Of a stretch of 6,847 nucleotides of DNA, positions 1-6,489 are shown in pieces (positions within the stretch are counted from its first letter, which is position 1; every line of letters starts with the position of its first letter). Under the pieces are notes generated by a model. That model saw only the letters and a program-made list of their open reading frames with translations, was not told where the DNA came from and did not search any database. Where the stretch lies: contig JAQWAM010000068.1 of the NCBI GenBank assembly GCA_028707675.1, positions 1-6,847 of the forward strand, written 5' to 3'. Position numbers and translations under genes: made by a program. The stretch comes from Kiritimatiellia bacterium. Lineage in GTDB: Bacteria > Verrucomicrobiota > Kiritimatiellia > RFP12 > UBA1067.

Positions 1-810
1 CGCGAAATCACAGGCGCGGAACTTTTCGACAAAGCCATCGAGATCGACCAAAGCCCGATCGGACGCACGCCGCGCAGCAATCCCGCGACCTATACCGGCG
101 CCTTCACCCCTATCCGGGATCTCTTCGCCGCCACGCCGGCATCCAAAGTGCGCGGCTACAAATCGGGACGCTTCAGCTTCAATGTCAAGGGCGGACGTTG
201 CGAGGTCTGCAAAGGCGACGGCATGCGTCGTCTGGAGATGCATTTTCTGCCGGACGTTTATGTCACGTGCGAGCAGTGCGGCGGCCAGCGCTATAACAAA
301 GAGACTTTGGAAATCCGCTACAGCGGCATGAACATCGCCGAGGTTTTGGACATGACCGTGGAAGACGCCACGGAGTTCTTCGCCGCCGTCCCCTCCATCG
401 CCAGAAAACTGCGAACATTGTCGGAAGTCGGACTCGGTTACGTGCGGCTGGGACAGTCATCCACCACGCTTTCGGGCGGAGAGGCGCAGCGCATAAAGCT
501 GGCCACCGAGCTGTCCAGACAGTCCACAGGGCGCACCCTCTACCTTTTGGACGAGCCGACAACAGGCCTGCATTTCGAGGATGTCCGGAAACTTCTGCAG
601 ATCCTGTTGCGGTTGCGGGCGTCAGGTAACACGGTTATCGTGATCGAGCACAATCTTGACGTTATAAAATGCGCGGATCATTTGATCGACCTCGGACCCG
701 GCGGCGGCGGCGAGGGCGGTTTTCTGGTAGCCGAGGGCACTCCGGAACAGGTGGCAGAAAACGTCAATTCACACACGGGCCGCTTCCTGCGCGACTTGCT
801 GAGAACTTGA
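1..810 (+). CDS. uvrA: UvrABC excinuclease subunit A, C-terminal part (5' end outside window)
   Basis: UvrA is the DNA-damage-recognition ATPase of nucleotide excision repair; it works as a dimer with UvrB in the cytoplasm. The reading frame is open from base 1 and ends at a TGA, giving 269 residues of a protein that is normally about 940, so roughly the last 30% is present. Visible in order: the conserved [19 protein letters not shown] stretch (about residues 15-33), the C-terminal zinc finger with two CxxC pairs (Cys67/70 and Cys90/93), the ABC signature LSGGEAQR (157-164), Walker [13 protein letters not shown] with Asp184-Glu185, and the switch His217 in [10 protein letters not shown]. The glycine-rich DLGPGGG end is also typical. 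All expected residues are intact, and identity to E. coli UvrA is obvious by eye. An internal GTG at 148 is not the start, since conserved sequence continues upstream of it. It converges on dnaB, leaving 5 bases. Confidence 0.98.
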   Translation, partial: REITGAELFDKAIEIDQSPIGRTPRSNPATYTGAFTPIRDLFAATPASKVRGYKSGRFSFNVKGGRCEVCKGDGMRRLEMHFLPDVYVTCEQCGGQRYNKETLEIRYSGMNIAEVLDMTVEDATEFFAAVPSIARKLRTLSEVGLGYVRLGQSSTTLSGGEAQRIKLATELSRQSTGRTLYLLDEPTTGLHFEDVRKLLQILLRLRASGNTVIVIEHNLDVIKCADHLIDLGPGGGGEGGFLVAEGTPEQVAENVNSHTGRFLRDLLRT

Positions 811-815
811 AAGCG

Positions 816-2294
816 TCAATACTCCGGCGATTCGTCCACCTGCATATTGCCGGCGTCAGACTCGTGCTCATCGGATCGGTCCGAAAAGCGCGTCAGGCTT
901 TCCTCAAAATTCAAGTGCACTTCCCCGGTGGGGCCATTGCGGTGTTTGGCCACATCCACAATAGCAAGCAGCGTATCATTTAACTCCATCTCGCCGGATG
1001 CTTTGCAGGGGCGGCGCAACAGTAACACCACGTCGGCATCCTGCTCGATCGCGCCTGAATCCCGCAAATCCGACAATTTCGGCTTGTGCGACTTGTCGTG
1101 GCGCTGCTCCGGCGCGCGGCTGAGCTGGCTCAGCACGATCACCGGCACGTTAAGCTCCTTGGCCATGGCTTTGATCTGGCCGGAAATTTGGGACGTCTCT
1201 ATCTGACGGCCTTGACGGGCGAACTCGCGGCAATTGCATAGCTGCAGATAATCGATGACCACCAGCTCGATTTTGTGCGCCTTCTTCATGCGGCGGGCGC
1301 GCGCCCGCATATCCATCACATCCAAAGCGCCGGTGTCGTCCACATAAATCGGCGCGGCGGCTATCTCGGTCGCGGCGCGCGTCAATTGCTGGTTGATCCT
1401 CTGCGGGTTACCGATACCTTGGTCGATAAGAAAACCTTGGACTTTCGCAAAGCCGCACAACATGCGCATGGCCAAAGACTCTGTCGACATTTCAAGCGAA
1501 AAAACGCCCACCGGATGCGGTCGGTTGTGATCGCCCTTCATCGGGGAACCGTTCATGTCTTTACCGAGCGCCACACACTCGGCAATGTTCATAGCCAGCG
1601 AGGTTTTCCCCATGGAAGGACGGGCGGCCAGCACAATCATTTCGCCGTTGCGCAGACCTTTCAGTTTCTTGTCAAGATTGGCAAAGCCAGTGGGCAGTCC
1701 GGCTGAGGCGCCGGGCCCCAGCGTAAACAGACGGTCGATATGCGCCATCGTATTGCTGATGGCTTTTTCCCAAGGGATACCGCTGCTGTCTTTACGGTCT
1801 GAAATGGCCAAGAAGCGCTGTTCAATTTCGCTTAGGATCAGATCCGCGCTGACCGCCTCATTGAAACAACGTCGTTCAGCATCGCGCGCGCAATTGATCA
1901 CTGTGCGCAGCAGATGCTTTTGCCGCACGATGTTAATGTAGTACTCGGCATGCGCGGCAGTGGGCGTGGAATCGATCAGGCTTTGGATGAAAACGACGCC
2001 GCCGAGTTCCTCCAGCCGCCCCATGGCTCGCAAACGCTCGTTCAGTGTCACCGCATCAATCAGCATGGAAGCGCGCGACATCTCGCTGAGCGTCTCGAAC
2101 AACAGGCGGTTCTGCGGAACGTAAAACGAATCCGGCGACAGGCCGCTCTCCACGCACAAATCCATCACGCGGTTTTCAGAGGCGACATCCAGCAGGATCG
2201 ACCCCAGAACGCCGCGCTCGGCCTCGGCGCTGTGCGGAATCACGCGGAGCGATTTAGCATCGGGCTCTGCCGCGTTTGTTTCATTGAGGGACAT
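816..2294 (-). CDS. dnaB: Replicative DNA helicase DnaB
   Basis: This is the hexameric 5'-3' helicase that unwinds the chromosome at the replication fork and partners with primase. The protein has 492 residues, slightly longer than the usual 440-470. The N-terminal scaffold domain begins at about residue 20 (PHSAEAERGVLGSILLD). The RecA-like C-terminal domain carries Walker A ARPSMGKT (224-231), the Glu of FSLEMS (268), Walker B VVIDYLQL (345-352), LSQLSRAPEQR (388-398), the SDLRDSGAIEQDADVV block (408-423) and the KHRNGPTGE motif with the likely arginine finger near 452. About 16 extra residues (roughly 245-262) lie between the helix after Walker A and FSLEMS. No intein interrupts the motifs. 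The ATG at 2294 is chosen because AGGTGG sits 7 bases upstream and homology starts soon after. The frame stays open to 2438, but that extension runs through the rplI end and a terminator and has no helicase similarity. It follows rplI after a 79-base gap. Confidence 0.97.
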   Translation of the reverse strand: MSLNETNAAEPDAKSLRVIPHSAEAERGVLGSILLDVASENRVMDLCVESGLSPDSFYVPQNRLLFETLSEMSRASMLIDAVTLNERLRAMGRLEELGGVVFIQSLIDSTPTAAHAEYYINIVRQKHLLRTVINCARDAERRCFNEAVSADLILSEIEQRFLAISDRKDSSGIPWEKAISNTMAHIDRLFTLGPGASAGLPTGFANLDKKLKGLRNGEMIVLAARPSMGKTSLAMNIAECVALGKDMNGSPMKGDHNRPHPVGVFSLEMSTESLAMRMLCGFAKVQGFLIDQGIGNPQRINQQLTRAATEIAAAPIYVDDTGALDVMDMRARARRMKKAHKIELVVIDYLQLCNCREFARQGRQIETSQISGQIKAMAKELNVPVIVLSQLSRAPEQRHDKSHKPKLSDLRDSGAIEQDADVVLLLRRPCKASGEMELNDTLLAIVDVAKHRNGPTGEVHLNFEESLTRFSDRSDEHESDAGNMQVDESPEY

Positions 2295-2301
2295 CTGCAG
2301 A

Positions 2302-2307
2302 CCACCT
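2302..2307 (-). promoter_or_regulatory. Ribosome binding site of dnaB
   Basis: AGGTGG on the minus strand lies 7 bases before the ATG at 2294. It decides the dnaB start in favour of this ATG over the longer open frame reaching to 2438. Confidence 0.7.
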
Positions 2308-2332
2308 GTCAATCCGATAAACCGGCGACACG

Positions 2333-2364
2333 AAAAACCCCGCGCCGCCTCGCGGGGCGCGGGG
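2333..2364 (-). terminator. Rho-independent terminator after rplI
   Basis: Read on the minus strand, a perfect 9-bp G+C-only stem (CCCCGCGCC with GGCGCGGGG, loop of 9) is followed directly by TTTTTCG. It starts 9 bases after the rplI stop and ends 38 bases before the dnaB start, so it lies between two genes of the same orientation. The stem is strong but the U-tract is only five residues, so readthrough is plausible. On the plus strand the hairpin is followed by GTCATAC, with no T-run, so it works in the minus direction only. Confidence 0.8.
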
Positions 2365-2373
2365 TCATACGAT

Positions 2374-2826
2374 TCAACCTTCCACAACCCAAACCCGTAC
2401 GGTGCAGGTGACCTCGGGGTGGAGTTTGACAGGGACATCGAAAGTCCCGGTTTCCTTTAACGTGTCCTCAAGCGCGAGCTGACTCTTGTCCAGAGCGATC
2501 TTGTTGACGGACTCGATCTCCGCCACAATATCACCGGCCGAGACGGAACCGTAGAGCCGCGAGCCGTCAACCGTCTTGGCCCGGATCGTAACCGAAACGT
2601 TGCGCAGTTTCTCCGCTTTATCCTTGGCTTCCGCCAATTGGATGCGCGCCAGTTCCTCACGCTTCTTGCGCAGTTGCTCAAGCCGCCGCAAGGCGTGCTG
2701 AGACACCGGCATGGCGAGATCCTGAGGCAAAAGATAATTGCGCGCGTAACCGTCCGCGACTTTCACGACATCGCCGGCTTTGCCGAGTTTTTCGACATCC
2801 GACAGCAAAAGCAGTTCAGTACCCAT
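2374..2826 (-). CDS. rplI: 50S ribosomal protein L9
   Basis: L9 binds 23S rRNA near the base of the L1 stalk and helps reading-frame maintenance. The 150 residues match the family length (about 148-150). The N-terminal domain shows LLLLSDVEKLGKAGDVVKVADGYARN (5-30), followed by YLLPQDLAMP. The long connecting helix, rich in Lys, Glu and Arg, covers about 42-75. The C-terminal domain carries the DGSRLYGSVSAGDI block (87-100) and ends in VRVWVVEG. The ATG has AGGAG 7 bases upstream. It follows rpsR after 18 bases, the standard order of the rpsF-ssb-rpsR-rplI cluster, and a terminator follows it immediately. Confidence 0.98.
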   Translation of the reverse strand: MGTELLLLSDVEKLGKAGDVVKVADGYARNYLLPQDLAMPVSQHALRRLEQLRKKREELARIQLAEAKDKAEKLRNVSVTIRAKTVDGSRLYGSVSAGDIVAEIESVNKIALDKSQLALEDTLKETGTFDVPVKLHPEVTCTVRVWVVEG

Positions 2827-2844
2827 TTTTTCACTCCTCTCGGG

Positions 2845-3099
2845 TTATGCCATCAGGCCCATGTTGCGGGCGCGCCTGACACCTTTTTTGATCTGCCGCT
2901 GCTGTGCGGCAGTGACCCCGGTAAGGCGCGGCGGCATGATTTTGCCGTGTTCGGTCACGAAGCGTCGCAGGACATCGACATTGTTTAAGTCCACAATGTC
3001 ATTGGGGTCCAAAGCGCGCGCACGTTTACGTACGGAACTGTTGTCGCGGTCACGGCTGTCCCGTTCCGCCCTATTGTAGCTTTTCCTTTGCATGGCCAT
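2845..3099 (-). CDS. rpsR: 30S ribosomal protein S18
   Basis: S18 pairs with S6 on the platform of the small subunit. The protein has 84 residues, normal for the family. After a basic, low-complexity start come the family blocks DPNDIVDLNNVDVLRRFVTE (31-50), GKIMPPRLTGV (52-62) and the basic RQIKKGVRRARNMGLM tail. It has no cysteines, so it is not the zinc-binding version. Two ATGs are possible, at 3099 and 3093. The first is preferred because AGGA lies 8 bases before it, whereas the second would have a 14-base spacer. The frame is open upstream to 3303, but that part overlaps the end of ssb and resembles no S18. It lies 31 bases after ssb, consistent with an operon in which S6 and S18 are made together. 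Confidence 0.97.
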   Translation of the reverse strand: MAMQRKSYNRAERDSRDRDNSSVRKRARALDPNDIVDLNNVDVLRRFVTEHGKIMPPRLTGVTAAQQRQIKKGVRRARNMGLMA

Positions 3100-3130
3100 A
3101 CACTTAATCCTTATTATCAATCCCTCTGTT

Positions 3131-3622
3131 TCAAAAAGGCAGATGCTCGTCGTCATCCTGCAGACCGTCACCGGACGGTTCGCCTGTGGCGTTTGCGTCA
3201 TCCGCGGCCTCAAAACGAGGCGGCGTTTGACTATCAGCCCTGAAGCGCGGGGAAGCGTCCAACGGCGCGCTCTGATTGTCGCGCTTTGGCGCGGGGCCGA
3301 CAAACTTAATGGTGTCCGCCCTCACGCGCAACTTGCTGCGCTTTTCACCCTGCGGGTTTTTCCACTCGTCCAACTGCAACCGGCCCTCCACCAGGACCGG
3401 ACTGCCTTTTTTAAGGTATTGGTGGCAGAGCTCCGCCAGACGGTTCCAGACCGTCACATCAACAAAACATACGATTTCGCGGTTCTCCCCGGTGTTTTTG
3501 TCGCGCCAGTTCTCCGAGACCGCCAGCCCTAAATCAGCCACTTTCGAACCAGAAGGCGCTGTTTTCAGTTCCGGGTCACGGGTTAGATTACCCATCAGTA
3601 TCACTTTGTTGAAGGAAGCCAT
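3131..3622 (-). CDS. ssb: Single-stranded DNA-binding protein
   Basis: SSB coats single-stranded DNA during replication, repair and recombination, and recruits partners through its C-terminal tip. The protein is 163 residues. The OB fold covers about residues 1-110 and starts with MASFNKVILMGNLTRDPELK; it contains Trp39 and Trp59 and the VEGRLQLDEW block (78-87). Then comes a flexible Pro, Ala and Asp-rich linker (about 112-155), and the acidic tip DDDEHLPF. The tip keeps the essential final Pro-Phe, but residues separate the acidic run from PF, unlike the common DDDIPF. The ATG at 3622 is chosen because homology begins there. A GTG two codons upstream (3628) is also possible, and the G-rich ribosome-binding region AAAGGGGTGGGG could serve either. 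It sits between rpsF and rpsR, the classic arrangement. Confidence 0.97.
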   Translation of the reverse strand: MASFNKVILMGNLTRDPELKTAPSGSKVADLGLAVSENWRDKNTGENREIVCFVDVTVWNRLAELCHQYLKKGSPVLVEGRLQLDEWKNPQGEKRSKLRVRADTIKFVGPAPKRDNQSAPLDASPRFRADSQTPPRFEAADDANATGEPSGDGLQDDDEHLPF

Positions 3623-3639
3623 AGTCACCCCACCCCTTT

Positions 3640-3659
3640 AAGACTGCCCCGGCAGCCCT
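3640..3659 (-). other. Small hairpin between rpsF and ssb
   Basis: On the minus-strand transcript, AGGGCTGC can pair with GCAGTCTT (8 bp including two G-U pairs) around a CGGG loop. It ends just before the AAAGGGG region that binds ribosomes for ssb. There is no T-tract, so it is not a terminator. It could slow ribosomes or RNases, or be chance. Confidence 0.3.
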
Positions 3660-3665
3660 TCGGCA

Positions 3666-4061
3666 TCAATCCTCCCGGCTGTCTTTTTCAGCCGCCTCTC
3701 TATCCGCCGCAGCGGCACGCGCCGCCTCGCGGGCTTTGTGCGTTTCTGCCTGCTGCGCCAAGACCTCCTCACGGCGCGCGTCAACAGCCAGCACCTGTAC
3801 GCGGAAAACTTCTTCCGCAAGCCGATAACGCGCGATCAAAGTCTTGATCTGCGCCGGATCCATCTCAAAACGGATCTTAACGTAAACACCGTTCTCCTTC
3901 TTCCGCATAGGGCGGGCAAATGATCGTTTGCCAAGCACCTGCGTATCCAGCACTGTCCCTGAAAGGCGCGTAATTTCTCCGCACACTTTCTCGATCTGCT
4001 TATCCAGAATCTCATCTTTTGCCGAATTGGCGAAGATGTACAAGCCGTCATACTTCTTCAT
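3666..4061 (-). CDS. rpsF: 30S ribosomal protein S6
   Basis: S6 binds S18 and 16S rRNA on the platform of the small subunit. The protein is 131 residues. The S6 core (about 1-95) shows MKKYDGLYIF, the helix KDEILDKQIEKVCGEI, the LGKRSFARPMRKKENGVYVKIRFE strand block (43-66) and the RLAEEVFRVQVLAV segment (80-93). Residues 96-131 form a charged Ala, Glu, Arg and Lys-rich tail of the kind often seen in longer S6 proteins, probably helical or disordered. The ATG at 4061 is set by homology. The only purine-rich candidate ribosome site (AAAGGG) is 11 bases upstream and overlaps the pth stop, so translation may be partly coupled to pth. It starts 16 bases after pth ends. Confidence 0.97.
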   Translation of the reverse strand: MKKYDGLYIFANSAKDEILDKQIEKVCGEITRLSGTVLDTQVLGKRSFARPMRKKENGVYVKIRFEMDPAQIKTLIARYRLAEEVFRVQVLAVDARREEVLAQQAETHKAREAARAAAADREAAEKDSRED

Positions 4062-4077
4062 TACGGGTTAATCCCTT

Positions 4078-4677
4078 TCATTGCGGTCTTTCGGACTGAT
4101 CCTCATCATAGCGCAATCCGTTATACCTGTTCATTGCCTCATCCAAACCTTTTGTCACCAAGCACTGCACCGCATCAGCCGCAAGAGTAGCCATCCGTTC
4201 CGCAAGAATCTGTCGCGCGGGGTCAAACTTGCCAAGCACATGGCTTTTCAGCCCGCCTTCCCGCATCGTCCTTCCCACTCCCAGCCTGACTCTCGGAAAC
4301 TCCTCGCTTCCCAACTCGCCGATGATCGATGCCAGCCCCAAATGGCCTCCACTGCCACCCGCGGCGCGTATGCGCAACCGGCCTAAGGCCAAGTCAGCGT
4401 CATCCGACACCACAATCAAGTCCTGCGGAGCGCCGCGATAGTAACGCAACATGGCCGCCACGCTGGTTCCGCTCAAGTTCATGTACGTCTGCGGTTTTAT
4501 CAGCCATAGAGTACTCTTCGCAAAAGCGGCGCGCGCCACGAGCGCATTGAACCCGGAACTGTTTTTCCACGCGGCATCCAGACGCGCTGCCACAAGATCG
4601 ACAACGTCGAACCCCACATTATGCGGCGTGTTGGCGTAGTCGGCGCCGGGGTTGCCCAGTCCCGCAATCAATTTCAC
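4078..4677 (-). CDS. pth: Peptidyl-tRNA hydrolase
   Basis: Pth cleaves peptidyl-tRNAs released from stalled ribosomes and recycles the tRNA. The protein is 199 residues, the usual length. It begins KLIAGLGNPGADY (Asn9) and carries the catalytic His19 in NTPHNVGF, Asn67 in KPQTYMNLSG, Asp92 in VVSDDADL, and the GGSGGHLGL block (107-115). Two positions differ from the common pattern. The loop usually reads HDD or HDE and here is SDD (Ser91). The residue matching E. coli Asn114, in GGHNGL, is Leu113. Catalytic His, Asp and two Asn remain, so the enzyme is probably active. The start is a GTG, supported by homology from residue 2 and by GGAGGG 9 bases upstream. It follows rplY after 18 bases; the rplY-pth (ctc-pth) neighbourhood is widely conserved. 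Confidence 0.96.
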   Translation of the reverse strand: MKLIAGLGNPGADYANTPHNVGFDVVDLVAARLDAAWKNSSGFNALVARAAFAKSTLWLIKPQTYMNLSGTSVAAMLRYYRGAPQDLIVVSDDADLALGRLRIRAAGGSGGHLGLASIIGELGSEEFPRVRLGVGRTMREGGLKSHVLGKFDPARQILAERMATLAADAVQCLVTKGLDEAMNRYNGLRYDEDQSERPQ

Positions 4678-4686
4678 GCGGTCGTG

Positions 4687-4692
4687 CCCTCC
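4687..4692 (-). promoter_or_regulatory. Ribosome binding site of pth
   Basis: GGAGGG lies 9 bases before the GTG at 4677 and 3 bases after the rplY stop codon. It fixes an otherwise uncertain non-ATG start and suggests that ribosomes finishing rplY could reinitiate on pth. Confidence 0.7.
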
Positions 4693-4695
4693 GGT

Positions 4696-5376
4696 TTACT
4701 TCTTGGCAGGAGCCTTCTCGGCAGCAGCCGCTTCCTCTTCCTTCTTGCCCTTGGTGATTACATCGGGAGTGGCAGGGGCCGCCTCCGCGCCTTCCACGCT
4801 CTCTGCCGACTCTTCATCCGGCAAGGCGACACTCGCCACCACGATATCTTTGCCCGTAAGCAACTCGTAATTTTCGCCTAGAGCCAGATCCCGCACAAAC
4901 AGCGACTGGTTCAGCTTGAGGTGCGAGACGTCGGCTTCGAAATAATCGACGATGTCGGAGGGCAGACACTCCACATCAACCTGACGCAATATCTGCTGCA
5001 TCACGCCGCCGCCGATTTTCACACCTTCAGGTTCACCCAGCAAACGTACGGGTATCTGAACATGGATTTTCTCCGACATGGATATCTCTCCGAAATCCGC
5101 ATGGATCGGATACCCTGTTATGACGTCATACTGCACTTCACGCATCAGCGCATGAACGTCATCACCTTCAATATCGAGGGTGACCAGCACCTGCTCGCTA
5201 GCGTGTTTGCGCAGCATTGATCTGAACTCATGCGCGTCAAACTTAGCCAACGTCGTGCCGCCCCCGATCCGATTAACCGCGGCCGGCACACTGCCGGAGC
5301 GGCGCAAACGGCCTGCCGCGCCGGAACCCGTTTCCGTGCGCGACTCGGCTTTCAACCTGATCTCTTGGTTCGCCAT
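4696..5376 (-). CDS. rplY: 50S ribosomal protein L25, long CTC form
   Basis: L25/CTC binds 5S rRNA; the long form has an N-terminal 5S-binding domain and a C-terminal TL5-type beta domain. The protein is 226 residues, typical of the long form. The N-terminal domain (about 1-95) shows EIRLKAESRTETGSGAAGRLRR, GSVPAAVNRIGG and the VQYDVITGYPIHADF block (81-95). The C-terminal domain (about 100-185) shows IHVQIPVRLLGEPEGVK, GGGVMQQILRQVDVECLP and the DIVDYFEADVSHL segment. Residues from about 187 form an acidic then Ala, Glu and Lys-rich tail ending APAKK, low in complexity. The ATG at 5376 matches the start of homology and has GAGG 5 bases upstream; the frame is open to 5442, but that stretch is dissimilar. 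It is preceded by a 160-base gap after prs and followed closely by pth. Confidence 0.96.
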   Translation of the reverse strand: MANQEIRLKAESRTETGSGAAGRLRRSGSVPAAVNRIGGGTTLAKFDAHEFRSMLRKHASEQVLVTLDIEGDDVHALMREVQYDVITGYPIHADFGEISMSEKIHVQIPVRLLGEPEGVKIGGGVMQQILRQVDVECLPSDIVDYFEADVSHLKLNQSLFVRDLALGENYELLTGKDIVVASVALPDEESAESVEGAEAAPATPDVITKGKKEEEAAAAEKAPAKK

Positions 5377-5536
5377 TTTTTCCTCTATCACTAACTTAAT
5401 TCCGTCCGACGCACTAAACGCCCAACCGCGTCCGCGATTCACGAGGTGTCAACCCAACACCCGCCGCCGCTTCCGCTCCCGGGCGCCGTTCATGCAATCC
5501 GACAGCCTTGTTTTCGTTTGTCCGCAACCCGTCAGG
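5377..5536 (-). other. prs-rplY intergenic region, possible promoter region
   Basis: This is the longest non-coding gap in the window. On the minus strand, an exact TTGACA (5452 down to 5447) would suit a -35 element, but no good -10 hexamer stands 16-18 bases downstream (the site reads GCGGTT). A weaker alternative pairs TTGGGC with GAATTA nearer rplY. The rplY ribosome site lies at the end of the gap. I see no hairpin with a T-run, so no intrinsic terminator for prs. A promoter for the rplY-to-rplI run is expected here from spacing, but is not proven by sequence. Confidence 0.35.
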
Positions 5537-6481
5537 TCAGTACCTGAAAAGCGAGCTAACGGACTGGTCATTGTGGATCCTGCGCATCGCCTCGCCCAGC
5601 AACCCCGCCACGGATAACACCGTCAGCTTCATCGGCAGCCCGGCGGCGGTCAGGTCGTCCCGTAAAGGGATCGTGTCCGTGACCACCAGCTCGGTCATGC
5701 AGGTGTCAGCCTTCAGGCGCTCCACGCCTTTATCCGTCAAGGGCAAGTGCGTCACCGCCGCTCTGACGGAGACGGCTCCATGCTCTTTCAGGATCTTGGC
5801 TGCCGCACACAGCGTGCCGCAGGTCGTGACCATGTCATCAACCATGATCACGTCGCAGCCCTCAACGTCACCAACGACGCTGAAGGCGTCCACATCCGCG
5901 TCTCCCAAGCGCTGCTTCGCCACAATCGCCAGGCCCGTGCCCAGCATTTGCGAATAAGCGTAAGCCACTTTTGCCCCTCCGGTATCGGGCGACACGACGA
6001 GCGGCTTCTTCAGCTCCATTTCGCGCAGGTGCTTCACCATCACCGGCGCGGCGTGCAGGTGGTCGACGGGAATGTCAAAAAATCCTTGTATCTGCTGCGA
6101 ATGCAGGTCCATGGTCAACACACGGTTGGCGCCCGCGGCTACCAGCAGGTTGGCCACCAGCTTCGCAGTGATCGGAACGCGCGGCTGATCCTTGCGGTCC
6201 TGCCGCGCATAGCCGTAGTATGGCAGCACCGCGGTTATGCGCGAAGCCGAGCCTCGGCGCGCGGCATCGATCATGATCAGCAGCTCCATCAGCGCCTCGT
6301 TCGGTTGACGGCAAATCGGCTGGACTATGAACACATCCATGCCGCGCACGTTATCCACAATCTTAACATGCGTCTCGCCATCCGGGAAACGGCGTATGCT
6401 AATGTCCCCCAAACGCCCCTCAAGAAAGGTCATGATTTTCTCGGCAAGAGGCAGATTAGCTGTTCCAGAAAAAACGATCAT
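5537..6481 (-). CDS. prs: Ribose-phosphate pyrophosphokinase (PRPP synthase, class I)
   Basis: The enzyme makes 5-phosphoribosyl-1-pyrophosphate from ribose 5-phosphate and ATP for purine, pyrimidine, NAD, histidine and tryptophan synthesis. The 314 residues are standard. Motifs in order are FSGTANLPLAEKI (4-16), RRFPDGETHVKI (30-41), PYYGYARQDRK (87-97), DLHSQQIQGFFDIPVDHL (125-142), SPDTGGAKVA (164-173), the catalytic-loop Lys189 and Arg191 (AKQRLGD), and the PRPP loop VDDMVTTCGTL (214-224). The loop keeps the Asp pair (215-216), but the later Asp of the common DDMIDTGGT is Thr219 and a Cys stands in the glycine/alanine position. The SVSSLFRY C-terminus is usual for the family. The ATG at 6481 starts the homology. 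The best ribosome site (GGAAGG) is 13 bases away and better placed for a three-codon frame just upstream. tRNA-Gln precedes it by 46 bases. Confidence 0.97.
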   Translation of the reverse strand: MIVFSGTANLPLAEKIMTFLEGRLGDISIRRFPDGETHVKIVDNVRGMDVFIVQPICRQPNEALMELLIMIDAARRGSASRITAVLPYYGYARQDRKDQPRVPITAKLVANLLVAAGANRVLTMDLHSQQIQGFFDIPVDHLHAAPVMVKHLREMELKKPLVVSPDTGGAKVAYAYSQMLGTGLAIVAKQRLGDADVDAFSVVGDVEGCDVIMVDDMVTTCGTLCAAAKILKEHGAVSVRAAVTHLPLTDKGVERLKADTCMTELVVTDTIPLRDDLTAAGLPMKLTVLSVAGLLGEAMRRIHNDQSVSSLFRY

Positions 6482-6489
6482 TTTCGCAT
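6478..6489 (-). other. Three-codon leader reading frame overlapping the prs start
   Basis: Minus-strand ATG CGA AAA TGA encodes Met-Arg-Lys-stop. Its stop overlaps the prs ATG as ATGA, and GGAAGG (6500 to 6495) stands 5 bases before its own ATG, an optimal distance, while it is 13 bases from the prs ATG. This could feed ribosomes to prs by termination-reinitiation. Such short frames also arise easily by chance. Confidence 0.3.

Noticed and set aside
263..562. 99-codon minus-strand frame opposite uvrA
   Set aside because: It is a compositional shadow of a strongly conserved UvrA sequence; it is rich in Arg, Trp and Pro with no domain.
2307..2312. TTGACA upstream of dnaB as a promoter element
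   Set aside because: It overlaps the ribosome site. A matching -10 would fall inside dnaB, so it cannot drive the full gene.
1275..2411. Several 128-165-codon plus-strand frames opposite dnaB
   Set aside because: They are antisense to intact DnaB motifs, carry no recognisable domains and overlap each other, as expected for GC-rich antisense frames.
2295..2438. 48-codon N-terminal extension of dnaB
   Set aside because: It runs through the rplI end and a GC-rich terminator hairpin and has no helicase similarity, whereas the internal ATG has a good ribosome site.
3100..3303. Upstream extension of the S18 frame
   Set aside because: It overlaps the ssb coding end, and its composition is unlike S18. 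The ATG at 3099 has its own ribosome site.
5461..5500. CCCGGG-centred inverted repeat after prs as a terminator
   Set aside because: The palindrome has a mismatch, no loop and no following T-run.
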